DNA from: Allantophomopsis cytisporea
Taxonomy: Eukaryota > Ascomycota > Leotiomycetes > Phacidiales > Phacidiaceae
Direction of reading: 5' to 3'
Length of the DNA: 64,000 nucleotides
Assembly: GCA_024752435.1 (NCBI GenBank)
Contig: CP103027.1
Coordinates: 806,001 to 870,000, forward strand
Position numbers and translations under genes: made by a program. A model generated the notes under the pieces. That model saw only the letters and a list, made by a program, of their open reading frames with translations, searched no databases and was not told the origin of the DNA. Positions within the stretch are counted from its first letter, which is position 1. Each line of letters begins with the position of its first letter. Positions 31,963 to 42,728 of this stretch are shown in pieces.

Positions 31963-34689
31963 TTATTCCGGGTCTGGGTATAGTTTTTCACCATTCATAT
32001 CATGACTTTCATCCCCCACAACTTCGCCCTCACGTCGGTAAGGATTCATGCCAGCAGCCTTCACCTTATCGATTGCCTTCTTGTCCAGTGCGACATGATC
32101 AAACCCAGGAGGTAAGTCTGCACCAAGCCTGGAAATCATCAGTCCATATAACCCAATTCATATACTCGTCACACCTTACCTGAGAAAGTCGACCTTCATG
32201 TTCCTCGCCTTATCCTTCAAACCGACTTGCCCCCGATTTGGATGGAAATTACCCAGTCTTGAAATGACAGACCAGTTGCTTCCATGACTCTCAATAAGAT
32301 CGATCAAGTCCTCACATTCAGCATCACTCCAAGGTACTCGCTGTTGAGTTGGAGCTGAGCTTGAGAACCTAGCGGCGGCCAGTTTTGATTTTTGGTTGAT
32401 CTCAGCATATGACGATCTGGGTACGAGCTGTACCTCCTCTTCCTCTGATGATCTAACGCGATGCCGATGTTGCTCTCTATGGGGTTGACGTCTTTCTTCC
32501 TCAAGTTGCTGACGCTCTTCTTCAAACTGCTGACGCTCTGCTTCAAGAATGCGGTGGCGTTCTACATTCTTCTTTTGTGCTTGTACCACCTCGTCTCCTA
32601 GCTTATTAGTCTTGGTGCGTTTTGGAAGTGGTTCTTTTCGAGCCGGAACTGGCCGTTGATCCTCTTCAAAATCCTCCGATCCGGAATCATCTACTTCTTC
32701 TACTACAGAAGCTGGACGTTTCTTTGTCTGAACGGCTTGTGTAGCTTGAGATTCATCGTCATTCCATCCAATGCGCTCTGCATTAGCTTGTCGGTCAAGG
32801 AAGGTTCGTTTCCTGGGTGGCTGCTGGTTCTCTTTGTTTCTCTCTTTACTCATGTCCTTGTGAGCGCGGAACATGGCTTCTCGAGTCAGTACCGCTGTAC
32901 TATCTATGTCTCGTGCCGAAGTTTCATTGTCACTCCCTCGTTCAACTCGAACTGGGGCAGTTGAAGGTCCACTTGGCCTGCTTGCCATATTACGTGGTGT
33001 TCGGAAACTCGAAACAACTTGGTTTGAAGGAGTTGCTAGCGAAGAACCCATCATTGTGCGAACAGATTTAGGTCCCTTATATAAACTAATACTCTGTTAG
33101 CCTGCAAACTTGATATCCCAAAACTTTGCCAATGTTCAAGAATTTTGATAAGTGCTCGGCCTGAACATACGTGTTGATCGAAGATTCTGGGATGAAATCC
33201 TCACTACCCTTTCTATGGATATCATCATTATCGGCGTTTGGCATAGGCGGGTCGAAATCAAGGTTGATCTGATCCGAACCGTCTCGATCACCATTTGTAG
33301 CCCAGAGAGACCCGATGATGTTCTCTATGCCCCCCTTTTCCTGGATGAGACGTCCAACCTCCATGAATCTCAAACGCGCCCAGTACATGAGTTCAGAGAC
33401 AAATTGAGCCCATGGGAAAATTTCTTGAAGAGAACTAAAGTTAACATAGTCACCATCTTCTAGTGCTTGCGACTGCTCGAAAAAAGAACTGCGGATCTTT
33501 TCTATTCTGTCCGTGACAGTGCTTTTAAAGATATCCATAGTGTCTTCGTCAAAACCTCCAATCTCTAGTAACTTCCCATTGCGCATTGCATTCTCATATG
33601 GCGACAGCCCTTCGCCGGTCTCGGCTGGAATCTCCAGGAAGATTTGAGCTAAGATCTCATCCGGATCGAAGTTCTCGGCCCTTTCGTATTTTCGCAAAAC
33701 AGCAATCGCAGTCTGTGTACGGATGCTCAAACCCACGGAAAAAGTCTCATTAGTCAACATACTCTGGCCCACTTGACTAGCAAATGGCAATGGAAATACA
33801 CTGTCAAGGCTCTGCAATACATCGGCAGCAGCCTGGTCTTCGGGCTGAAGGATGATGATTCTCTTGGCGAGTGTTGCCAGATTCGCAGCTTGCAGGACAG
33901 GGCTGACACTGTCAATTTCGGACGCTTGCTGAGCATCACTAGAAAATGCTCGTATGACATGATCCTCGTTGATATAGTATCCGTCATCACCAAAATATTC
34001 CCTGGAGTCTTCGAACGATTTGTCTCGCTTTTTGAAAAGGATAGCATGCCTTGATCGTGGAATCAGGACTTCTCGCATAATGTCGCCGACCACCTTCGAC
34101 GCGGTGGCCTTATTCGCGGGAGTAAGTAGCTCTATAATCTGGGTCGAATCGCGCATTAAATCTGGCAGAAATGTGACCATCATAGAGGTATCAAGATCTG
34201 ATATTTCTTGCTGAGAGAGTGATTGTGACTGTTGTGCTGTTGTTCCAGAAAGGTTTGAGATCACTCCCGCAGATTCATCCATCGGCGGTCCCTCATTGTT
34301 TTCTAGTTCATCTGCCGATTGTGTTTCCAGGACCTCCTCCACAGGAGTCAAATCTAGATTTCATCATGTTAGGAAGCTTCCTCCCTCTACCATAGAATAA
34401 ACAAACCTGTAGATGTCTGTTGATTTTGTTTTCGAATATTCTTACTTCCTCTAACGTTTGTGGATCCTGTGCTTTCAACGCTGGTTTGACGCGTGCCGCG
34501 TCTCGAACGCTTCGCTGGTGCTTCATTTGGTATATCATCAAGATCCTGACTGGCTGCTCTGCTACTTCTGGTCGATCGGCGTGGTGGACTTTGTGATATT
34601 GTAGGTGCACGCTGGCCTGTTGGCGCTGCTGGAATGAAAGCTTCCTCGCGACTCGCAGATGGAGTAGCTCTACGACCGCGGCCTGTCAT
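31963..34689 (-). CDS. Taz1/TRF-like telomere-repeat binding protein (TRFH + telobox Myb)
   Basis: Predicted nuclear double-strand telomere-binding (shelterin) or Tbf1-like factor of about 850 residues in four exons. The N-terminus is basic and disordered (MTGRGRRATPSASREE). The central 390 residues are helical and resemble a TRF-homology dimerisation domain (RHAILFKKRDKSFED, SIRTQTAIAVLRKYERAENF, FVSELMYWARLRFMEVGRL). A charged coiled coil follows (RILEAERQQFEEERQQLEEE). The C-terminal Myb is QRVPWSDAECEDLIDLIESH then GSNWSVI and VGLKDKARNMKVDFLR. The KDKARN helix matches the telobox recognition helix of Taz1, Tbf1 and TRF proteins. The short last exon gives a tail ending YPDPE. All junctions can be joined in frame, for example SINT to LYKGPKSV. 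Taz1 versus Tbf1 is not resolved. Confidence 0.82.
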
Positions 34690-35870
34690 TGTAAGATAAC
34701 CCACGAGGGCCTAGCTGGTGCTACAGAACGGCAGATTTCCACATATGATTGGATTTCGAGTGTGTGAATATATTGCGACAAAATGTATCGCACTATCTGT
34801 TGATTGTGGTTGTTCGCGTTTCGCGGTTGCTGTAGCTCCACAATTCCATTTGATTATCTTTGTCGCGTCGCGACCGCTGTACGAAGTCACGAGATGCGCG
34901 ATAGTTCAATGGTTCACGAAGTGTGGTAGTGCAACTAGACTTCGGGGCACTTTCGCGTCGATCAAATCCAACTCTTTACTTCCTGGACATGGCAAGGCTG
35001 ATAGAGGAAGATATCAAGGTAGAGTATATTCTGTGCTTAAATATCGTCCGTATATCACTCCCAATTGAAAGCTCAGTAGAAGATCCATTGACAGAAAAGA
35101 TAAAGATAAACAAGCAGCAGAATTCAAGTCGTATCGTATTCGAACGTGCCACGTACTCTTTTATACTGTACCGCGTACATTACTGTTGGTCTTCCTTACT
35201 TCAACATTTTATCTAAGTGTACAGTAGAGCGGTGTCCTATATGAGTTAGTATGTAGTAGTTACTATACTTATACTGCGTAGTACATATCCAAATGAAGCC
35301 ACATTCGGGGTTCATGCCGACACGGTATCCTCATCTCAAGTAAAGGAGATATTGTTTTTGTTTTTTAGTTTTGCTATGTGCGAGTATTGCTTGTGTATAT
35401 ATATATTATCCCATTAAATATTGAAAACGAGATGGTCCTAAAACTTGACTCTATTCCCAGCAATGTAAATCACTTGAGCAACCTTATGGCTATGACTTTG
35501 TGCCTGAGAAGGTCGCCTAATGCAGAAAAGCCACTGGTCATCCCTGTGAAAGGCTGTGCTGACAGGGTCGCATGGTAGAAAGCTACCTTATCCCTTCGAC
35601 ACTTAGAGTATCAACCAGTTCAACCAAACTACTACTACTCCACATACTAAATACATACGACTTCATCTAACCCTCTTTATTTTTGATCTCCTTTCAATGG
35701 TGTTCTAAGTTGTTGCTTTCTGAGCTTCTACGATTTTGACACTTTATGGTAATTCACATCCGAAGCATAGTACGTCTCATATTCTAGAGAAACGCAATTG
35801 GAATTCAGAGCCTTGCGACCGCCCCCCTGTGTACGACCATTCGACCACATTTCTACAAAGTCTCAACGAA
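34690..35870. other. Divergent promoter between the telobox and GDT1-like genes
   Basis: 1.2 kb between two start codons facing apart. A+T-rich from 35150 to 35420. Small open frames show no family features. Confidence 0.5.
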
Positions 35871-37602
35871 ATGAAGTTCAGAAGACGGCCGTCGCCACTG
35901 CTTCTACTTCTCCTCCCATCCATAGCAGCCGCCGTTGCTGCTGAAGCTTCTGGAAATTCAGTGGGATCTCTCTCACAAAATGTTCGCCGAGATGCTGTCG
36001 TACCCTCCGGTCCAGACCCATCTCCCGACCTCTCGGGTGCAATTCAAGGCAAGAGTTCTAACTATGGTGTCGGTACAAAGGACGCGCCAGTAGATGGTAA
36101 AGATGGGAAGCCACATGCTGGTCCTTTTGTAGACCTCCAAGGGGACCGCAAGAAGACAAAGGATTCGAAAGAGACCACTTTATCTTCTGAGGGTGAATTG
36201 GTCACAGGAAAGAAAACTTCTCTGGAGGGAGCACCCGCAGACACAACACTTCATGAGGGTGTTAAGATTCCAGAATCCAATGACGGTGTAATGGATGACC
36301 CAAATCGCCCAGTGCCAAAAAAGGGTACAACTGGGCTTGAAGGTGGCATCTCGAGCACTACATCCGAAAGTCTGGGTGATAAGCTCGAAAAGGGTGCTGC
36401 AAAGCCAGTTCAGGCAGCCACTCCTTTGAACGCAAAAGAGGGATTGAAATCGTTGAAGGGAACAGACTCAGAGAGTGAAGACACTGGGGCGGATGCGCTT
36501 GCAGGTCTTGAGGTATGTGACTCGAAATTTTGACATTTTATGGATAATATTGACATTTGATAGAAACCAGCAGATCTTCCAGACAAACCGCACGACCTAC
36601 CCCACCCACTTCCTGATTCTGCGAACAAAGACCATCTCGATATCTCGAAGGGCTCGGGCTCAAAAACATCGGACAGAATGTCAACATCCGAGGACGAGAC
36701 CGCGTTTATCCAGCCATTACACTCCTACATTCTCTCTTTGACAATGATATTGTGCTCAGAAGTTGGTGACAAGACTTTCTTGATTGCAGCTCTTATGGCT
36801 ATGAAGCATGATCGCCTTCTCGTCTTTTCCGCTGCTTTCTCCGCCCTTATCACCATGACCGTTCTTTCTGCTGTTCTTGGCCACGCAGTCCCTACACTCA
36901 TTCCAAAACGACTCACCAACTACCTTGCTGCAGCATTGTTTCTCATTTTTGGTGCGAAGATGCTTCGGGAAGGATTGGCTATGAGTCCAGATGAAGGTGT
37001 GACTGAAGAAATGCAGGAAGTTGAAATGGAATTGCGGGAGAAGGAAAACGAGGCACGAAAACTTGATAGACGAAGATCTTCTGTAACGCCATACAACCTC
37101 GAAATGGGTCTCGGACGTAGCGGATCTCGGAAGTCAAGATCCGGATCCCGCTTGCCTTCACCCCCAAGAAGCCCATCGATGTCACCAGATCGTTCGCCAT
37201 CTCCGGAGAGATCAACCCTGAAGGGCGCGTTGGTTGGAGTAAACAACCTTTTTTCTCTGCTCCTCAGTCCGGCATGGGTACAGACATTTGTGATGACTTT
37301 CTTAGGCGAGTGGGGTGATAGAAGTCAAATTGCTACAATTGCTATGGCTGCTGGGTCTGATTACTGGTGGGTTACAGGTGGTGCTATCAGTGGACACGCA
37401 GTTTGTACTGGGATCGCAGTTATTGGAGGAAGAGCAATTGCAGGTAGAGTGAGCATGAGAGTTGGTAAGTTTTGTCCCCCTAAAAAATTTCTGGAGTTTC
37501 TTTGATTCTAACAAAGTCACAGTGACTCTTTCAGGAGCCGTTGCCTTCCTGTTCTTTGGAATTGTTTATTTCGTTGAGGCACTGTCAAATGCTGAGGCAT
37601 GA
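35871..37602 (+). CDS. GDT1/TMEM165 (UPF0016) family cation transporter
   Basis: Golgi Mn2+/Ca2+ transporter family, needed for glycosylation and ion balance in yeast Gdt1 and human TMEM165. 540 residues in three exons (35871-36512, 36564-37464, 37523-37602; exactly in frame). A signal-like N-terminus (SPLLLLLLPSIAAAVAAEA) precedes about 250 hydrophilic residues. Then come two copies of the family motif E-x-G-D-[KR]-[ST]: ILCSEVGDKTFLIAALMA and TFLGEWGDRSQIATIAMA, each starting a three-helix half. The halves are joined by a charged, serine-rich loop (RRRSSVTPYN to SPSPERS). The last exon encodes a hydrophobic helix, VAFLFFGIVYFVEAL. The long N-terminal extension is well beyond yeast Gdt1 (280 residues). 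Confidence 0.94.
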
Positions 37603-38198
37603 ATAGGAGGTTATCTCACACATGACTGATTCTATTCTGTCTTAAGAAGGCTTTCTTCCTTCTTATTTGTGTTTGTTTTTCTAATACACTGTACATCTAA
37701 GTGGCACAAAATGGTGTTCCGTACGGCATGATGGGGGTCCCATGGAAATAGTACCTCGATTGGAGGCTATATCATAGTGATTATAATAGTCAAGCTCCTC
37801 AGTAATGGGTTTGAATTTTTCACTTGTGAAGTTCTCTGTATACATTCAGTGAGGGTTAGAATACGAAGGTCTCCTGATTTTGTTCTGCCATGACCATAAG
37901 AAATCCCTGAATGAATATGGTAGGCATTTAATTTGTTGATAGCACTTGCAAATTAGGTGAGTATCTTTAAATTACGCAGTCTTTCATTTGGCAAATCTCT
38001 TAGTCGGATCAGGAATAGAAACACGAAAGCACTTATAAGCCAACAAGGTATCTCGAATTCTAAAGATAGGTCCCTTTTCACAGAAGTCCCCAATTCGAAA
38101 CATACCCGCAAGGGACCTTACACTCATCGATACCTGGCAAAGTCCTTTGTTCCACAATCTCGGTCCAACCCCACAAAGAACCAAACTATGTCGACCGC
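37603..38198. other. Spacer after the GDT1-like gene
   Basis: 3' flank of the GDT1-like gene and a possible promoter of the doubtful gene at 38199. No feature recognised. Confidence 0.4.
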
Positions 38199-38979
38199 GT
38201 GGCTACGTTTTCCATTCCCGTTGCAGCTATAAGCAATGGCGTCCCTATAGACGTACGAGACGGCACTACCGATGTGTACCCGCCATCACAGAGATTCCCA
38301 AGTCAAGTGTTGGAGGCGGGCACATTTGAGACTCATATTGATAGTATGGAATTGTGGCTACGCGATTGGCTGGTAATGGAACGCCTACCACGCCTTAATC
38401 CGTGGTTCCAGGCGAGTTTGCTCGCCGTGTTTACTGTGCCGCTGAAAATACTGACGTGGGGATTTATTACGCTGTATGATTCGTCATACTCGTGCATCTA
38501 GAGTCCACCAGGACTGCGTTCTGAGATGGAGGAGGCCATGAGGGCCGGAGAGACTCTGATGAAGAGCATTTTGAAGAACGGAGTCCGAAAACAAGAACGA
38601 ATTTGGCCAAAAACTTGTGGAGGTATCTTTGAGAAAGTAAAAAGACGTTGGAATGATGGCTTGATTGGTGCTCCTTTTTCGAAACTTAAACAGCCTTCTG
38701 ATACTTCTCCAGCGAAGACTTGTTTCAGCAGAATTGTTTCAACACGACTTGATCCCAACCTTTTACAAACAACTACGCCACGAAAAAATTGCGTTGTATC
38801 AGAAGACCAGCTCACACATTAGAGCCAGAGGTGTTTCACTACTGGCTGATATGATGTTGGAACGAGGAAAGAAGGGAAGTTTGAACTTAAGAGACATACT
38901 CCAACATAAGCAGGGGATAGACAATAGATCGCTGAGATGGAAGGTGAATGTAACCTTTGCAGAAGGAATGTTACCTTGA
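38199..38979 (+). CDS. Doubtful orphan gene or pseudogene, three open segments
   Basis: Three open segments in different frames have plausible protein composition. 38199-38501 reads VATFSIPVAAISNGVPIDV and a hydrophobic stretch FQASLLAVFTVPLKILTW. 38526-38668 reads SEMEEAMRAGETLMKSIL. From about 38730 to 38979 it reads AELFQHDLIPTFYKQLRHEK to a stop. An intron at about 38669-38729 (GTGCTC to TTTCAG) would join segments two and three in frame. The join of the first two is less clear, and no good ATG opens the first. I recognise no family. It could be a fast-evolving membrane-associated protein, a 5'-incomplete model or a decayed gene. Confidence 0.3.
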
Positions 38980-40608
38980 CTTCACAGAGTAATCAACGAT
39001 CAGGTGTAAGGCTATGATAGCGCACGTAGGTGTCCTACGGTCATTATTTCAGACCTTAAAGTTTTCAGATAAGATTTATTCTCAAAAGATTGGAACAAGT
39101 GTCTATTATTTCTGAGGTCGCATTTAGGCTGCATTGGTGATGCAAAGACGCATGAATAAATATGCACACAAACGATCTTGGGAACGTATTCTGCCGGAGA
39201 CTCCGTGTCTCTTGCTACAAATAAAAAGAAATTGAGCTGACTCGGCATTGACGATGCCGGTTTTCGGAGAGGAACAATATCTCACTTCACCGTTGTACTC
39301 TGGAGATCTCAGAAGGAGGCTTTGTTGCTTTGTTATTACGTCGCTATCTCCCAAGAATTGTTATGCAATCGGTTGCAGAAACCAGTCGCAGAAATGGAAA
39401 TGATGCCTCAATATGCCATATAGATAATGACAACCATACAACACAACAAGTATGCCAAGTTCATCATACGCTCTCGAAATGACGTCAAGCTGTCTTGTTT
39501 TAAATAGTACACACAAAGACTTTCACTACAAAACAAGACACGCTATAACATTTGATATATGAGTCAAAAGTAATGAGAAGAGAATCATGAGGTATAGTAG
39601 AATTCTTGGAATTAGATTTTCACATCCTGATCAACTGAAACGACCTGACCCAGCAGAACAGGCAGGTAATTCAAAATTCCTCAGTTGGTGGTTGTGTGGA
39701 GAGAGAAAGTGTCACCTTTTTTGTCACTTTATATTCTGTGATCACTTCAATAAAATATGCTAAATGAGATATTGGAACAACACAATTACAAGATGAAATT
39801 GATTGGAAGACCTGTAAACTAAGGTAACAAACAATGCATTGTTCACCTCGAAACACACTGTCAGATTACCTAACCATCCAAGTCACGAGCTGCTCCTGCA
39901 CTTGCATATCTCACTATGATATCTCACTATGCTGAATTGTACACAGACAAGGTAGAGCCCCCCCTTCACACGGAAGCAAATCGTATCCGGTTCCGAGAGT
40001 AATACAATCTGCACCGAAGGAACCGAATGGTCAAGGACTCGAAAGTATGCCGAACAGATACCTAGGTATGCATCCTCTACATCCTAGGTAGTATCTAACC
40101 TAAAACAATTCTCTTGACAGTCAAACCTCTACAACCATTGATTACCACCAAAGCCACAGATATTTGCTTTTCAGCTGACAAGTATCATCAGAGTTGAGAT
40201 ACGTAAGAGGGAAAAACGAGGGGTAAAAACAGGGGGTTTCTCCTGTCCTTGTAAACTATATAAACAAAATTCGTAATCTTTTATTTGTGACTAGCCTGAT
40301 ATTCCGCTTAACAGAGATTCTATTTGTCTATTCTGTAAGCTAACCATGGTACGTTCGCTATGAGAGGTAGGCTCCCACGCTGCTCATAATACTAGATCAA
40401 GATTATCGCTGAGTGACCCATGCTCTCTAACATTTAACTCCAAAAAAAAACATAATTTCATAGCACTGATATCACCCCTAAATCCAACCAAAACTGAGCT
40501 CTAAATAAGCTCTAAAACACCGAAAACATCCCATTCCTCTCGCAATTCATTCACCACTAGCTAGGACCTCCAAAAAGTTGTCTGTCATGGTCAGACATCA
40601 ATTTCGGA
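38980..40608. other. Gene-free spacer
   Basis: 1.6 kb with no supported gene. A 12-bp palindrome with core ACCTAGGT at 40058-40069. The 3' flank of the minus-strand factor lies at the right end. Confidence 0.45.
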
Positions 40609-41598
40609 TCATAGAGTCCATGCTCCTGTCCCCATATCTTCGGTGATCTGTTTCGTAAAAATCATAGGTGCACCTTGTATCTCCTGTAACATAGCTGGGT
40701 TGACAGTTGGTGAAGGGTCAAACAGCACTGCATCATTATAGAACCACTGGTCATATGCACTATCGGAGAGCAACACTGAATATCCGGTGTCTGTGAACGA
40801 TTGCTTGGGTATATCTAGGTACGAACTCGTGTCGATTGGCGGTGAATATTCTTGCTGTAAGAACATGCCGAGGTCTTGTGGTAGGGGCTGTTGTGCTGGA
40901 TCAAAGAAAGATGCTTGTTGTTCGGCGCTCATAAACCCACTTGCGGAGGAGCAGGGACTGCATGATTCTGTCAAAGGAGTTGTAGCTACCCTGTCAGTGC
41001 TTATTGTACCGGGATTGGAAAGTGGTTCAGGAGATGCGCTGTCGGTCTTGGATTCGGTCTTGGGTATGCAGCAATCAGTGCTGATTGATCCGCTCGTAGA
41101 GTTGAGTTCTTGTAATCGAGAAACGCAGCCGAGACGTTCTGCAATGCTTTGTGCGATTGGGAGACCTTGGTCGTTGACTTGAGGTGGTTCAAGATTCCAT
41201 CCCCCCAACTTCTTTACCATATCGTATAGAGTTTGAACAGTGGCTACTAAGGTGATATGATCGTATTCCAACATCTCTGGGTATCTTCATAAATATTAGA
41301 AGCAGACTTTTGAATTTGATCTTTGAGCATGTGCTTACCCGTTTGGAGAGTCACGACGCTTCTTTTTTCTGCTTCCAGGAACACAAACTATGCCAACATT
41401 TCTGCATCGTTTGCAAGGCGATTCGTTGGTACACTAATATATATTAGCTACCATTTTCATAAACTTACTGTGCTTGGGGGGTTTAATCACCTTAATCTTC
41501 AAACTCCGACATCTCTCGCAAGCCATCCAGATTCTGCGATGTTTGGCCTCCAAGTGAGCCTTGTCATTGGGAATGGGGCTTTGTTTTGTCTCTGTCAT
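40609..41598 (-). CDS. Small Zn(II)2Cys6 transcription factor
   Basis: About 290 residues in three exons with short introns near 41436-41490 and 41286-41340. The start MTETKQSPIPNDKAHLEAKH leads directly to the zinc cluster MACERCRSLKIKC then NESPCKRCRNVGIVC (CX2CX6CX5CX2CX6C), split by an intron before CTNES. A basic tail SRKKKRRD follows. The rest is low in recognisable domains: YDHITLVATVQTLYDMVKKL is a possible helix pair, followed by a serine-, proline- and glutamine-rich part. No fungal_trans domain is seen, so it resembles short pathway-specific regulators such as AflR-type proteins in layout only. It is transcribed away from an MFS transporter; the shared 1.1-kb promoter carries CGG-triplet pairs. 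Regulation of that transporter is an inference. Confidence 0.85.
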
Positions 41599-42728
41599 GT
41601 TGAGGAAGTAGATATTATTGTGAAGTGTTTATGTGTCATAAACTAAGAGGAAATATACAAGTAGGAACAAGATGATATGTAGTTGAAGTAGTATGCGATA
41701 GCTTGATATCTCATAGGACTATGATAATGGAGCAGCGACATCGCTATTTGACATGCAGACAATACAAGGATGAAAGATACATCAAGTAACTACCGTACGT
41801 AGCATCGGTACTACATCGATGATGAAAGATTTGCTATCACATGGCCCTCCCCTGATAATACGATCTTCGTGTATGTACCATTAGTATCAAGCTTTTTCTG
41901 GCGTCGAGGTGGATTGAAACCAACGTCAAAGCTAGCCGGCTTGCGAAAATATCCGTAGAACTCCACTTGCGCAATCCCATAAGGATTTTTGAAGGATCCT
42001 GGGGCGAGACCAATAATACCAGTGTGCATATTGCTCCGGAGTCCGCTGGGAAAGACCAGCACAGCACTCCGTACTTCCCGTAGGGATTCGGAAACTTAGC
42101 CGTAAGGTATGCCAAAGTCGTCACTCAAATATGACTCTTGAGTATCGCGAAGCATGAATACGATAAAGAGGCATGATCCTCGAGTATTGACGTATTTCGC
42201 AGAATACATGCAGTTGTTTCGGGCAGGTTGCATTTTGCTATGTTCGGGAAGTACCCGACATTCCGAATCCCGGATATGAGCTCGTTTTGTGTCAGCAGCA
42301 CTGCAGTTATACTATTGGAGAAAACTTCCGAGACCCCGAACTCCGACAAATTAACTTCTTCTAGACGACGCCTCAGACTGTTATCATCGCATCTTCGTTG
42401 GTCGTCGATGAGCATAGACATTTGAACTTACTTCTTTCAGTCTTTCCTCATGTATCATGATGTTGAAAAGTATTATGATGAGAAGAGATCTCGGGATTCC
42501 GGTTTCTACACTGTCATGAGGCGCATTGGGGAAAGTAGGTGAACATGATTCTCATTCATTATATATTTTGCACGATATCCAGTAGTAGCGAATACTTTCA
42601 TGCTTGCATATTATCATTCTCATCATACAATCAAATCACCAGGTTATATTATATATTGTACACTGTATATTGTGCCTCAAAGTGTCGCATTATTCCCATT
42701 GAAGAAAATCCTTTAGACAATCGACAAG
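41599..42728. other. Shared divergent promoter of a Zn2Cys6 factor and an MFS transporter
   Basis: 1.13 kb. The middle part (about 41810-42420) is richer in G+C and in open frames than its edges but shows no recognisable protein. Contains paired CGG/CCG triplets at 42245-42273. Confidence 0.5.
42245..42273. promoter_or_regulatory. Paired CGG triplets, candidate Zn2Cys6 binding site
   Basis: TCGGG-AAGTA-CCCGA at 42244-42258 is an inverted pair, CGG-N7-CCG. Next to it TCCG-AATCC-CGGA at 42262-42274 is an everted pair, CCG-N5-CGG. Dimeric Zn2Cys6 factors bind spaced CGG triplets. Which protein binds here is not known. Confidence 0.4.
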
